From assembly GCA_023015935.1 (NCBI GenBank), contig JALKAY010000011.1, positions 21,526 through 71,028 of the forward strand: 49,503 nt of DNA. The letters run 5' to 3'. How positions within the stretch are numbered: the stretch's first letter is position 1; every line of letters begins with the position of its first letter. Shown piece after piece: positions 17,074-26,732 of this stretch. A program made the position numbers and the translations under genes. The notes under the pieces were generated by a model. That model was not told where the DNA came from. It made no database searches and saw nothing but the letters and a program-made list of their open reading frames with translations. Origin of the DNA: Flavobacteriaceae bacterium F08102 (lineage in GTDB: Bacteria > Bacteroidota > Bacteroidia > Flavobacteriales > Flavobacteriaceae).

Positions 17074-17544
17074 ATGAATAATAATGATATTATACGGCGC
17101 TTGCGCTATACTTTTGACATCGATGATGATGGAATGATTAAACTGTTTTCCTTGGCAGATACGGTGGTTTCAAGGACGCGCATCAGTGAATGGTTAAAAA
17201 AAGATGAGGATGAAAATTTTAGAGAAATAACCGACAAAGAACTCGCCACATTTCTCAATGGACTCATTATAAAACATCGCGGTAAAAAAGAAGGTGAAGA
17301 ACTCGTTAATGAAGATCGCTTAGACAATAATATGATTTTTAGAAAACTAAAAATAGCATTGAATCTAAAATCAGATGAAATTGTTGATTTGTATTCCAAC
17401 ATCGGAAAAAAGATTAGTCCTCATGAACTTTCTTCCTTTTTCCGCAATCCCAAACAGAAGCAATATCGCTATTGTAATGATCAATATTTGCGTCAATTTT
17501 TAAGTGGCTTGCAGTATACATACCGAGGAGAGCGTAAAGGATAA
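17074..17544 (+). CDS. DUF1456 family protein (YehS-like)
   Basis: A 156-residue protein made of two tandem DUF1456 repeats. The first is NNDIIRRLRYTFDIDDDGMI...ISEWLKKDEDENF...LATFLNGLIIKHRGK. The second is NNMIFRKLKIALNLKSDEIV...ELSSFFRNPKQKQYRYCNDQ...LRQFLSGLQYTYRG. It belongs to the same family as E. coli YehS. The repeats are helical, and the role is unknown. It is cytoplasmic and monocistronic. Confidence 0.93.
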   Translation: MNNNDIIRRLRYTFDIDDDGMIKLFSLADTVVSRTRISEWLKKDEDENFREITDKELATFLNGLIIKHRGKKEGEELVNEDRLDNNMIFRKLKIALNLKSDEIVDLYSNIGKKISPHELSSFFRNPKQKQYRYCNDQYLRQFLSGLQYTYRGERKG

Positions 17545-17657
17545 TTGAGACGATTATCCTACGTATTATAATAGGGAGATGTTATGAAAACTTATTTGAT
17601 TTAGTAGGGAATGTATATTTGCCCAAAATGACCTTATAGATTAAGCAGTTCAATTCG

Positions 17658-17665
17658 TATCTTTA
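17658..17665 (+). promoter_or_regulatory. -7 promoter element TATCTTTA
   Basis: Seven of eight bases match TAnnTTTG. It lies 20 bp before the TTG start of the WbqC-like gene and leaves a leader of about 15 nt, which supports that start. Confidence 0.4.
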
Positions 17666-17685
17666 CCCCCAAAAACAGTTAAATT

Positions 17686-18327
17686 TTGTTATTTTATCCA
17701 TCCTATTTTTCTCCCATTATTCAATATGTAGCCATGGTTCAAGCCGAAAGGTTAATCATGGAAACAGCAGATAATTATCAAAAACAAACCTATCGTACCC
17801 GTTGTTATATTTATGGGCCAAATGGAAAACAATTACTCAATATCCCGGTGAAAAAGGCCAATCATAAACAAAAAACAAAGGAGGTGATAATTGAGGAGGC
17901 ATTTGGATGGAAGCAGCAACATTTAAAATCGGTTGCTGCCGCATATCGCTCTTCGCCGTTTTATGAGTATTATGAAGATGAATTTCATGCACTTTTCGAA
18001 AATGCACCTACTAATCTACTCGATTTTAATCTGGCTTGTCAACGTTTTGTTTTTGACTGTTTACAATATGAACCGATTGTTACCAACACGACACACTTTG
18101 AAAAAGCAAGTACTGAATTTGAGGATTTCAGGTACTTAGTGGATGCAAAGGCTGAAATAACCTATAATCTTACACCGTATACACAAGTGTTTGCGTCTAA
18201 ACATGGCTTTATCCCCAATTTGAGTATTTTGGATTTATTATTTAATGAAGGTCCCAATGCGTTAACCTATTTACAGTCTCAATCAATGCCACAAGGCGTA
18301 CTATTCACATCACATAGACCCAATTAA
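17686..18327 (+). CDS. WbqC family protein, TTG start
   Basis: A 213-residue member of the WbqC-like family, found next to glycan or glycolipid genes in some bacteria and without a settled activity. The start LLFYPSYFSPIIQYVAMVQA is the family's N-terminal P-x-Y-F-x-x-I block, and SVAAAYRSSPFYEYYEDEF is the second conserved block. The near end FIPNLSILDLLFNEGPNAL is typical as well. No ATG is available before this block because a TAA lies at 17680-17682, so translation must start at TTG 17686 or ATT 17683. Followed after 32 bp by the DUF6122 gene. Confidence 0.88.
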   Translation: MLFYPSYFSPIIQYVAMVQAERLIMETADNYQKQTYRTRCYIYGPNGKQLLNIPVKKANHKQKTKEVIIEEAFGWKQQHLKSVAAAYRSSPFYEYYEDEFHALFENAPTNLLDFNLACQRFVFDCLQYEPIVTNTTHFEKASTEFEDFRYLVDAKAEITYNLTPYTQVFASKHGFIPNLSILDLLFNEGPNALTYLQSQSMPQGVLFTSHRPN

Positions 18328-18359
18328 GTAGCCGTTTTTACACAATGAATTCATAGTAA

Positions 18360-18689
18360 ATGATGATAGAGCTAGCTAGATTTATTGTACATTATGGGGG
18401 GCATTTCCTGTTACCAGGATTAATCGCCTATATATTTTTTAGAACACAATGGAAAAAGGCATGGCTTTTAATGATTTTGACGATGATTATTGATTTAGAC
18501 CACCTTGTAGCAGACCCCATTTTTGATCCCGAACGTTGCAGTATAAATTATCATTTTTTACACCAAACCTGGGCGGTTTTTGTGTATTTTGGATTGTTCT
18601 TGTATAAGAAGACAAGGGTACTAGGGCTTGGCCTTTTAGTTCATTTACTCATTGATGGTATTGATTGTCTCTGGATGAATGCTGTCTAA
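18360..18689 (+). CDS. DUF6122 family membrane protein
   Basis: A 109-residue membrane protein of Bacteroidetes with about four helices. HYGGHFLLPGLIAYIFF, then IIDLDHLVADPIFDPERCS, and the C-terminal HLLIDGIDCLW are the conserved parts. The DLDHL and H-x3-D pairs resemble the metal-binding motifs of the YdjM/DUF457 membrane hydrolase group, so an enzymatic role is possible but not shown. It lies 32 bp after the wbqC-like gene on the same strand. Confidence 0.85.
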   Translation: MMIELARFIVHYGGHFLLPGLIAYIFFRTQWKKAWLLMILTMIIDLDHLVADPIFDPERCSINYHFLHQTWAVFVYFGLFLYKKTRVLGLGLLVHLLIDGIDCLWMNAV

Positions 18690-18716
18690 TGGCCTGATCC
18701 TCAAAGTTTAGAATGC

Positions 18717-18890
18717 TTATCTAGATTTCATCGCGCCCAAGGCCCAAGCAATTACAAAAAATCCGAGCCCCGTAATGACGGGAGGTAGTATTACGGTGGG
18801 GCCATGAAAAGCACCAATGTAAATCATTGCGATAGCCATGATGCTTAATAGCACGCTTGCTGTTCGTAATATTCTATCTTTTTTTGTCAT
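18717..18890 (-). CDS. Small membrane protein, 57 aa
   Basis: A 57-residue ORF (MTKKDRILRT...LGAMKSR). After a basic start it has two hydrophobic helices, ASVLLSIMAIAMIYIGAF and GPTVILPPVITGLGFFVIAWALGA, linked by HGP. The positive-inside pattern at both ends suggests both termini are in the cytoplasm. Codon use looks like the neighbouring genes. It resembles small flavobacterial proteins annotated only as membrane proteins. It lies downstream of the susCD terminator and so needs its own promoter. Confidence 0.7.
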   Translation of the reverse strand: MTKKDRILRTASVLLSIMAIAMIYIGAFHGPTVILPPVITGLGFFVIAWALGAMKSR

Positions 18891-18932
18891 ACAGGCTTTT
18901 TTAGTGTAGGTCTAAGGTACAAAATAATCAAT

Positions 18933-18966
18933 AAAAAAAGCCTCAAAGGATTCCTTTGAGGCTTTT
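18933..18966 (-). terminator. Intrinsic terminator of the susCD operon
   Basis: A perfect 10-bp inverted repeat CCTCAAAGGA / TCCTTTGAGG, extended by GC and A/T pairs, has an A7 tract on its left that becomes U7 in the minus-strand transcript. It lies 20 bp after the susD stop codon. Confidence 0.9.
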
Positions 18967-18985
18967 GAAATTAGATTTATACTCC

Positions 18986-20482
18986 TTATATCGGATTTGG
19001 AACCATTAATGGATTTGCATCAATTTCAGCTTGTGGAATTGGCCATACCCATCGATTATCACCCACAGGCACTTCCATTAACCCAGCTGTGTACACAGTG
19101 CTTTGATTAGATCCCGTACGGTCTAAAGGTAAATTTAGACGTTTTAAATCGTACCATCTAAACCCTTCACCCCATAATTCGACTCTACGATGAATCATAA
19201 TTTCCTCAATTAAGTCCTCTCCCGTATTTGTAGAAAGTACATAATCAGGATCTCTCGTAATTACTAAGTCATATAAAGCTTGAGCAGCATCTTCATCATT
19301 GTTACTTCTTGCCAAGGCTTCAGCTTCAATTAGATACATTTCAGCAGCTCTCATATGAGGTACATCTACACGACTATCACCATTACTTACCGCAATGAAT
19401 TTTTGACTGGTATATGGAAATCTAGCGTGAGAATCTAAAAGCGATACCCCCTCAGGAAGGTTTAAATGCTCTCCTGTAGGATCCCACAAGGTTTTTCTAA
19501 CATCGGTAGCACTAATTTTATCATACAACAAATTATTAATAGATCGCGGATTGGCACGGATGGCAGAGGAGCTAAAATTACGTGAAATATACGCTCCATA
19601 GTTACCATAAAGATCTGTTTGATCTTCGATAATTTGACTAGCCCACATGAATTCAGGATTGGTTTGTGAGAAAATTTGAAATCCTTGTGCGTAGGTTTCA
19701 GTATCCATTAACGTATAACCGTCTCTAGCTAAACGGGCATAGGTAATAGCCGTAGGCCAATCTCCCATGGTTAGCGCAACTCTCGCTTTTAACCCTTTAG
19801 CAACATTTGCATTCATATGCGATTTATTAGTTACTGATTTTCCTTCCAACAGAGTAATGGCCTCATCTATATCATCATTAATAAATGTGTAAACCTCTTC
19901 TACAGTGTTACGGGCAATAGGTTCAATGGAATTGTCCTTTTTGTAAGGAATACCTAATTGGGTATTTCCACCACCAGGTCTGTAACGTTCGCCATATAAT
20001 TGAACTAACTCATAATGTGAAAAGGCTCTGTATAATAAGGCCTGTCCTTTAATGAGGTCTTTTTCTTCTTGAGGTCCTACAGCTCCATCAATACCGTTAA
20101 TGAGAATGTTTGCATTAGCAATCCATTCATAGAACATACTCCAGTTTGCTGTGTTATATGCGTTTGTTGGACTGCTGTTAGGCAACCATCTGTACGATGT
20201 AGTCCAGTTACTACGATTAAAAACATGGTCTTCACCTGCTTCATCAATGTGAATATAAAAGGCACCTAGTCCTCCACGTCCCTGGCTTCCATAACGAACG
20301 TACAAGGCTCTGTGTATCCCATTCAATGCAGTCATTGCGTTTCCTGTTGTGGAAACAGCCGCATCAGAAGAAACTTGATCTGTAGGGCTCGTATCTAAAA
20401 AATCCTTTTCGCATGAAGTAAACAAGGTGTTGACTCCAAGTAAGGCTATACATATTATTATTACTTTTTTCATTTTCTTCAT
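18986..20482 (-). CDS. SusD/RagB family nutrient-binding outer membrane lipoprotein
   Basis: A 498-residue surface lipoprotein with lipobox LFTSC (C24). It is the lid and binding subunit of a SusCD transporter and captures an oligomeric nutrient, usually glycan and sometimes peptide. Typical parts are FLDTSPTDQVSSDAAVSTTG at the mature N-terminus, the TPR-like helices (KGQALLYRAFSHYELVQLYG then VAKGLKARVALTMGDWPTAI), the MRAAEMYLIEAEALAR block, and the C-terminal ELWGEGFRWYDLKRLNLPL and WPIPQAEIDANP. The start lies one base after the susC stop, so translation is coupled. Confidence 0.97.
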   Translation of the reverse strand: MKKMKKVIIICIALLGVNTLFTSCEKDFLDTSPTDQVSSDAAVSTTGNAMTALNGIHRALYVRYGSQGRGGLGAFYIHIDEAGEDHVFNRSNWTTSYRWLPNSSPTNAYNTANWSMFYEWIANANILINGIDGAVGPQEEKDLIKGQALLYRAFSHYELVQLYGERYRPGGGNTQLGIPYKKDNSIEPIARNTVEEVYTFINDDIDEAITLLEGKSVTNKSHMNANVAKGLKARVALTMGDWPTAITYARLARDGYTLMDTETYAQGFQIFSQTNPEFMWASQIIEDQTDLYGNYGAYISRNFSSSAIRANPRSINNLLYDKISATDVRKTLWDPTGEHLNLPEGVSLLDSHARFPYTSQKFIAVSNGDSRVDVPHMRAAEMYLIEAEALARSNNDEDAAQALYDLVITRDPDYVLSTNTGEDLIEEIMIHRRVELWGEGFRWYDLKRLNLPLDRTGSNQSTVYTAGLMEVPVGDNRWVWPIPQAEIDANPLMVPNPI

Positions 20483-20483
20483 T

Positions 20484-23400
20484 TTAAAAATTAACGTTAA
20501 TTCCGAAACTAATCACTCTTGATGGAGTATATACATTAGAAGTCGTTCCACTAAAGTTTTGCTGAATATCCATACCATCAAGTTTGTTTATATTAAATAC
20601 ATTTTCAGCATTTGCAAATAAACGTATACTAGTCACATTCAATTTATCCATTAAACTTTGTGGTAAATTATAATTAAAATTAATAGATTTTAGATTGATA
20701 TAATCGGAATCAATTAACCAACGATCTGACGTTGCTGTGAAATTGGTAGTTTGTGACGCATCCATTCTAGGTATATTTGTAACATCACCAGGTTGTTGCC
20801 ATCTGTTAAGTGCATCTACGTGAAGTGCTCCACCGAAGTCACCAGAACTCATTAGCCCTTGATAGTTATAATCTAACGTTTGACCTCCAATTTGGTACGT
20901 AAACAATAGGTCTAATCCAAACGCTTTGTATTCAAAACTCGTCGTAAAAGAACCTGTTAAGTCTGGGATGGCTGTCCCTGCATAATGATATTGCGCATTG
21001 GCTTGATTTGTAGTAACAGGATTACCATCGACAGTTCGAATATCAGAACCACCTGCATCAATAGCATCTTGCGTTGGTACATATAATGCCGCTCCATCTG
21101 CTGGATCAACCCCATACCACTCTTTTAACCAATAATCGTAAATAGATCTACCTACCATTAATTTTTTAGAACCATTAATGATTTCCTCTTGTGGTAATTT
21201 GGTAAATGCATTTTCGATGGTTGCCGCATTAATACCTAAATTCCATTTGAAATCTTCTGTTTTTATGATATCTCCAGAAAGTGAGATTTCAAGTCCTTTG
21301 TTATACATCGTACCCACATTTTGGGTGATGCTAGAAACCCCACTTGAAAGTGGTAATGGAACATTGAATAACAAATTAGAAGATTCTCTTTTGTAATATT
21401 CAAAAATACCATTGATGCGATTGTTAAACAATCCAAATTCAAGGGCAACATCATAACTATTACTAGATTCCCAAGAAAGAAGTGGGTTGGGTAATGAGGA
21501 TTGGATAAATCCAGATTCTCCTTGGTTATTATACCCTAAATCATATAAACCTAGGTATGGATAGTAACCAATTCCTCTATTGTTACCTAGTTCCCCATAG
21601 GAAGCTCTTAATTTTAATAAATTAATCCAATTAACGCTAGCCATAAAAGATTCTTTCTCTATTCTCCAAGCTCCACCAACAGACCAGAATTCTCCCCAAC
21701 GTGCATCTGGATGAAACCTTGAAGATCCATCGGTTCTAAATGATCCACTTAAGAAATATTTGCCATTATAGTCATAATTAACACGACCAAAATAACTTTC
21801 TGTGGTTTCTGCATCTGTTTGAGATTGTAACGTTGTGGTGGTTACAAAGTTTATCAACTCGTCATTCCCATCGGCAATAAGACCCGTACGAGCCCCATAC
21901 AAATCGTTGATTTTTAATTCAGTTGACTCATGGGCAGCAAGGACTTTTAAATTGTGATCTCCAAATGATTTGGTATAGTTTAACAATTGATTAAATCCAA
22001 CGGTTGTAGTTCTTGTATAGTTTCTGTTGGCACGTCCATTAGGCGCTCCATCTCCTACAAATTTATTTTCATATTCAGAGGTATACCAGTGACGTTGATC
22101 TAAACTGGCATTTACCGTAAATACAAGTCCATCGGTAAGCGTAATATCAACATATGATTTGGCATTTAAATTGGTGATTTCATCAAGATCTTTGTTGTAG
22201 TCTATTTCTGCAATCACGTGACGTCCACCACTTGCGCTACTAGGACGATCATCATTAATGCTGTATTGCTTTTCACCATTAGCGTCTAATAAATATTCGC
22301 CCGTTACAGGATCATGTAAATACACTGGATAGATGGGACCAATGCCACGCGTAAACCTAATTGGATTTACAAATGAGTTAGAAGTTCCTGTTTGAGCTTG
22401 ATTCCCTTGTGAGGTAGAAGCCGCAATATTTAATCCAGTTTTAATCCATTTAGCGGCTTGATAATTAACATTTACCCGTCCACTTATTCTGGTATAATCA
22501 GATTTTTTGATATATCCTTCTTCATCTAAATAGCCTAAAGAAACATAGTAATCACTCGCTTCAGTTCCTCCTTGATAACTGATGTCATAATTTTGTCGTA
22601 CGCCAATTCTAGTAACTTCATCTTCCCAGTCTAAATCGTCTGCATAGAGCAACCGAGCATTTGGGTTAAGCTTTCCATCAGTGCCAACAATTTGATCGTT
22701 AGGAACATTGTACGGGTTGTTTCCGAGCTCTCCAAATACATTGGCAGAAGCAAAAGCATTGGCAGCTGCTACATCAGCGGCTGAGTCTACGCCTGGAATA
22801 GCTTCTGCATTACGCATAGCTTCCCACATCAATTCATAGTATTTGTCTGGACCTAATCGGTCGTATTCAGGAATGGACCGATCGATAATACTCGTAGAGG
22901 CAATAAGCGTAAATTGCCCTTTGCGATTCTTCCCTTTTTTGGTGGTAATCATTACCACACCATTGGCCGCTTTGTTTCCATAAAGTGAGGTCGATGCCGC
23001 ATCTTTAAGGATGGTTAAACTTTCAATATCATTTGGATTAATCGTATTGATTGATCCGTAAAAAGGAATTCCATCTAAAACGTATAAAGGGGCACTAGAT
23101 CCACTAAAGGAACCGAAACCTCGAATACGAATACTTTGACCTCCTCCTGGTTGACCAGATGCCGATGTGGCAGATACTCCAGCAGAAGCACCTTCTAAGG
23201 CGGTTGAGACGTTTGAAATAGAACGCTTCGCTAAATCATCAGCGTTTATTTGTGTTGCAGCTCCTGTATAATCTGATTTTTTAGCAGTACCATAGGCAAC
23301 AACAATAACTTCTTCTAAAATGTCATCTGGCTTTAAAGTGACATTTAACGTATTTCCGCTGGGGACTGCAACTTCTTTGGTTGCCATTCCTACATAACTG

Positions 23401-23615
23401 AAGATAAGTACATCACCTGTTTTGGCTTGAATTGTAAATTTCCCGTCAAAATCAGTTTCAACACCTTTTTGTGTCCCTTTTATTAAAATACTTACTCCAG
23501 GTAAAGGTCCTGAGTCGTCCGTAACGGTACCGGTAATTGTCCGTTCTTGTGCAAATGATAGTTGCACTGTTAACGCAATTAAAAGCGTCAGCAAAAATCG
23601 AAATTTGTTTTTCAT
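20484..23615 (-). CDS. SusC/RagA family TonB-linked outer membrane protein
   Basis: A 1043-residue TonB-dependent transporter that forms the pore of the SusCD pair. It has a signal peptide (to LSFAQ, about residue 22), a carboxypeptidase-like regulatory domain at about 24-100 (ITGTVTDDSGPLPGVSILIK), and a TonB box region EEVIVVAYGTAKKSDYTGA. The plug domain reads RIRGFGSFSGSSAPLYVLDG, then NDIESLTILKDAASTSLYGN. A 22-strand barrel follows, ending in SRVISFGINVNF with the terminal Phe. No glycoside hydrolase, sulfatase, sigma/anti-sigma pair or hybrid sensor gene lies nearby, so the substrate cannot be told. Confidence 0.97.
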   Translation of the reverse strand: MKNKFRFLLTLLIALTVQLSFAQERTITGTVTDDSGPLPGVSILIKGTQKGVETDFDGKFTIQAKTGDVLIFSYVGMATKEVAVPSGNTLNVTLKPDDILEEVIVVAYGTAKKSDYTGAATQINADDLAKRSISNVSTALEGASAGVSATSASGQPGGGQSIRIRGFGSFSGSSAPLYVLDGIPFYGSINTINPNDIESLTILKDAASTSLYGNKAANGVVMITTKKGKNRKGQFTLIASTSIIDRSIPEYDRLGPDKYYELMWEAMRNAEAIPGVDSAADVAAANAFASANVFGELGNNPYNVPNDQIVGTDGKLNPNARLLYADDLDWEDEVTRIGVRQNYDISYQGGTEASDYYVSLGYLDEEGYIKKSDYTRISGRVNVNYQAAKWIKTGLNIAASTSQGNQAQTGTSNSFVNPIRFTRGIGPIYPVYLHDPVTGEYLLDANGEKQYSINDDRPSSASGGRHVIAEIDYNKDLDEITNLNAKSYVDITLTDGLVFTVNASLDQRHWYTSEYENKFVGDGAPNGRANRNYTRTTTVGFNQLLNYTKSFGDHNLKVLAAHESTELKINDLYGARTGLIADGNDELINFVTTTTLQSQTDAETTESYFGRVNYDYNGKYFLSGSFRTDGSSRFHPDARWGEFWSVGGAWRIEKESFMASVNWINLLKLRASYGELGNNRGIGYYPYLGLYDLGYNNQGESGFIQSSLPNPLLSWESSNSYDVALEFGLFNNRINGIFEYYKRESSNLLFNVPLPLSSGVSSITQNVGTMYNKGLEISLSGDIIKTEDFKWNLGINAATIENAFTKLPQEEIINGSKKLMVGRSIYDYWLKEWYGVDPADGAALYVPTQDAIDAGGSDIRTVDGNPVTTNQANAQYHYAGTAIPDLTGSFTTSFEYKAFGLDLLFTYQIGGQTLDYNYQGLMSSGDFGGALHVDALNRWQQPGDVTNIPRMDASQTTNFTATSDRWLIDSDYINLKSINFNYNLPQSLMDKLNVTSIRLFANAENVFNINKLDGMDIQQNFSGTTSNVYTPSRVISFGINVNF

Positions 23616-23792
23616 ACTTTGAATTATTAGAATTAGTTTATCAAATATGCGAGTTTTAAGTTTTAATTAACCATTTTTTAACAAAAAATTATGGTTGTGT
23701 TAAAATGTTAAACTATCGCAAAACCCCTAACTCTTCTGATGTTCAGTGATTTAGAGCTGAAGTGTAAAATTAAAAAAAAATTAATCTAAAAA

Positions 23793-26732
23793 TTATGTTA
23801 AAGAATTTCGTAAAATTTGTACTGGATGTAAGGCTATTTTAGTAGTTCCATCAAAAATTTGATGACGACAGCTCGTGCCAGAAGTGGCTAAGATTGTTGT
23901 TGAAGGGAACTTTCGAACCTTAGAAAATAAAGATTGTTCACCTATTTGCATACTGAGTTCATAATGTTCTTTTTCATAGCCAAAAGATCCGGCCATCCCA
24001 CAACAACTTGCATTGATAATACTAACCTCGTAATTACGGGGTAAGTTCAGCACCTCAAAAATCGGATTAACCCCAGGGAGGGCTTTTTGATGGCAGTGCC
24101 CATGTATTTTAATTGTTTTTGATTCCGTTGTAAATTGGTTGGCTTTGATATTGCCCTGTTTAATTTCTCGCTGTAAAAATTCTTCAATACTTAAACAGTA
24201 TGTGGCTGATTCGGCAGCACTTTCTTTGTCACTTGCCAATCGTAAATACTCATCTCTAAAGGTTAAGATTGCAGAAGGTTCAAAACCAACTAACGGACAT
24301 GCAGCACTTAGTTTTCCTTTAAAAATAGACGTATTTTTATCGGCTAATTCTTTCGCCTCTTTTAAAAATCCTTTGGATATATGACTTCGACCACTTTCTA
24401 CATGTGATATAAAATGTACCTTATACTCTAAGGCATAGAGTAATTCTAAGCCATCAATACCCATGGCTACATCGTAATAATTTGTGAATTCATCATTAAA
24501 AAAATAGAGTTCTCCTTTGGGTTTTTTTAGGGTGTCAAAGCGTTGCTTGTTTTTTTGTATCCACGAAGAAAGTGTTTGTGGCGCTAATTTGGGTATACTC
24601 CTTTTTGGGGCAATTCCCATAATATTTTTTGCTAATCGAGTGTTTAAAATAAAGTTGGTAAGTCTAGGAACTTTACTTCCTAAGGCATTGTATTTGGCAT
24701 TATTTGCCATCATTTTTTCGCGGAACGAAGGTGGATGTTGCTTGTGGTATTGATGTAAAAATTCAGCTTTAAAACTTGCGATATCCACGTTGCTTGGACA
24801 TTCACTAGCACAGGCTTTGCAACTGAGGCATAAATCAAAAACTTCTTTTAGCTCGTGGTGGTCAAATTTGTTTTCTTGTGTTGAATGGGTGAGAATTTCG
24901 CGTAAAACATTTGCTCGTCCACGCGTGGTGTCTTTTTCGTTGCGCGTTGCACGATAACTTGGACACATAACACCAGTGGCATTGGCAGATTTTCTACAAT
25001 CACCAGAACCATTACACTTTTCAACGGCTCTTAAAATCCCCATTGAATCACTAAAATCCATAAAAGTGTCTATAACCGGTTCTTCGCGGCCAACTTCGTA
25101 GCGCAACGATGCATCCATTGGATAGGCATCGATAATTTTTCCGTTGTTAAATAACCCTTTTGGATCAAAGAGGTGTTTTATTTTTCGGAGTAATGCATAG
25201 TTTTTATCTCCAACCATCTGGTGGACAAATGCGCCACGTACAATACCATCTCCATGCTCACCGCTAAAGGAGCCTTTGTATTTCTTAACTAGTTTGGCGG
25301 TTTCTTCGGTAATTGTTTTAAAAAGGCCGACGTCTGCGGGATCTTTCAAATTTAGTAAGGGGCGGAGGTGTATTTCACCTGCACCGGCATGAGCGTAGTA
25401 TACAGCATCTTGTCCATAGCGATCCATCATGGCGGTAAATTCTTCAATATAGGCTGGTAAATCAGCCAAGTCTACGGCAGTATCTTCGATACAGGCCACG
25501 GCTTTTTTATCTCCAACTATATTTCCTAAAAGCCCTAGTCCCGCTTTTCTCAATGCGAAGGCTTTTTCACTTTCAGCGTTGAATAAGAGGGGGTAGGCAT
25601 ACCCAAATTGATGCTGTTTTAAATCGGCGATCAAGGTATCTGCTTTACGCTGTAAAATGTCTATCGTTTCCGCTTTGAGCTCAAGCAATAGGATTGCTCC
25701 AGGATCACCTTCTACAAAATCGCGATTCTTTAATTGTTCTCGGTTGTTTTTGGTACAATCGAGAATGGTACGATCCATTAGCTCACAGGTGTGCAAATTG
25801 TGTTTCATCGCGAGAAGCGTAGCCGAAAGGCTTTCTGAAATTGTGGTAAAATGGGCTGCGATGATGACTTGTTCTTTGGGGGGGAGTGGGTCTAGTTGTA
25901 AGGTGATACTGGTGGTGAAAGCCAGTGTACCCTCACTACCACAAAGCAATTTGGCCATGTTAAAATCGGGACCTTGATCAGTAAAAGGAGCGCTTTGGAT
26001 AAGTGCATCTACAGCATAGCCCGTATTGCGACGATGAATACTTTTTTTGGGAAACTCTCGTACGATTTCATCTTGTACTTCTCGAGGCTGTAATAGGTCA
26101 TTTATGGTGCGATATATTTTATTTTCAAAGGCAGTTCCATGAAGTTTGTGTTTAAATTCATCCGCAGTAAGCGCACCAAAGACTACTTCTGAACCATCTG
26201 AAAGGAGGGTGGTCATTTTAAGGACTTTATCTCTAGTGACCCCGTATTGGATGGAGGTTGTTCCTGAAGAATTATTACCTACCATACCACCAATCATACA
26301 CCGATTACTCGTAGAAGTATTTGGTCCAAAAAATAAACCATAGGGTTTTAAAAAGGCATTGAGTTCATCGCGGATAACCCCGGGTTGTACCGTAACTGTA
26401 CGGGCTTGCTCATCAAATTCAAGAATTTTTGTAAAGTGTTTAGAAGTGTCTACAATGATGCCTTCTCCTACGCATTGTCCCGCCAGTGAAGTGCCCGCAG
26501 CTCTAGGAACCAACGAGATTTGATGTTTGTTTGCAAAGTGGATTAATTGCTGAAGATCCTCTCGGTTTTTTGGAAAGGCTACCGCCAAGGGTAATTTTCT
26601 ATAAACCGAAGCATCGGTAGCATAGAGTTGTTGATGTAGGGTATCCGTAGACAAATCTCCCGCTAATGAATTGGCTAGCGATTGTAGGTCCGCTTTTATT
26701 GGTTCAATCCGATTAGTTGATTGGGGTGCCAT
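23793..26732 (-). CDS. FAD-linked D-2-hydroxyacid dehydrogenase with Fe-S and CCG domains
   Basis: A 979-residue fusion of the YdiJ / D-lactate dehydrogenase type. The N-terminal half is an FAD-binding PCMH domain (VPRAAGTSLAGQCVGEGIIV; MIGGMVGNNSSGTTSIQYG) followed by the FAD-oxidase C domain (HAGAGEIHLRPLLNL; SGEHGDGIVRG). Next are two cysteine clusters for 4Fe-4S centres (CNGSGDCRKSANATGVMCPS; CLSCKACASECPS). A CCG region ends the protein (HGHCHQKAL; CCGMAGSFGYE). Such enzymes oxidise D-2-hydroxyacids such as D-2-hydroxyglutarate or D-lactate and feed electrons to the quinone pool. I chose MAPQSTNRI at 26732. Its start overlaps the csaA end by 20 bp, so the two are translationally coupled. 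Confidence 0.93.
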   Translation of the reverse strand: MAPQSTNRIEPIKADLQSLANSLAGDLSTDTLHQQLYATDASVYRKLPLAVAFPKNREDLQQLIHFANKHQISLVPRAAGTSLAGQCVGEGIIVDTSKHFTKILEFDEQARTVTVQPGVIRDELNAFLKPYGLFFGPNTSTSNRCMIGGMVGNNSSGTTSIQYGVTRDKVLKMTTLLSDGSEVVFGALTADEFKHKLHGTAFENKIYRTINDLLQPREVQDEIVREFPKKSIHRRNTGYAVDALIQSAPFTDQGPDFNMAKLLCGSEGTLAFTTSITLQLDPLPPKEQVIIAAHFTTISESLSATLLAMKHNLHTCELMDRTILDCTKNNREQLKNRDFVEGDPGAILLLELKAETIDILQRKADTLIADLKQHQFGYAYPLLFNAESEKAFALRKAGLGLLGNIVGDKKAVACIEDTAVDLADLPAYIEEFTAMMDRYGQDAVYYAHAGAGEIHLRPLLNLKDPADVGLFKTITEETAKLVKKYKGSFSGEHGDGIVRGAFVHQMVGDKNYALLRKIKHLFDPKGLFNNGKIIDAYPMDASLRYEVGREEPVIDTFMDFSDSMGILRAVEKCNGSGDCRKSANATGVMCPSYRATRNEKDTTRGRANVLREILTHSTQENKFDHHELKEVFDLCLSCKACASECPSNVDIASFKAEFLHQYHKQHPPSFREKMMANNAKYNALGSKVPRLTNFILNTRLAKNIMGIAPKRSIPKLAPQTLSSWIQKNKQRFDTLKKPKGELYFFNDEFTNYYDVAMGIDGLELLYALEYKVHFISHVESGRSHISKGFLKEAKELADKNTSIFKGKLSAACPLVGFEPSAILTFRDEYLRLASDKESAAESATYCLSIEEFLQREIKQGNIKANQFTTESKTIKIHGHCHQKALPGVNPIFEVLNLPRNYEVSIINASCCGMAGSFGYEKEHYELSMQIGEQSLFSKVRKFPSTTILATSGTSCRHQIFDGTTKIALHPVQILRNSLT

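Noticed and set aside
25657-25977. 106-codon plus-strand open frame inside the FAD/Fe-S dehydrogenase gene
   Set aside because: Shadow of a well-supported gene on the opposite strand.
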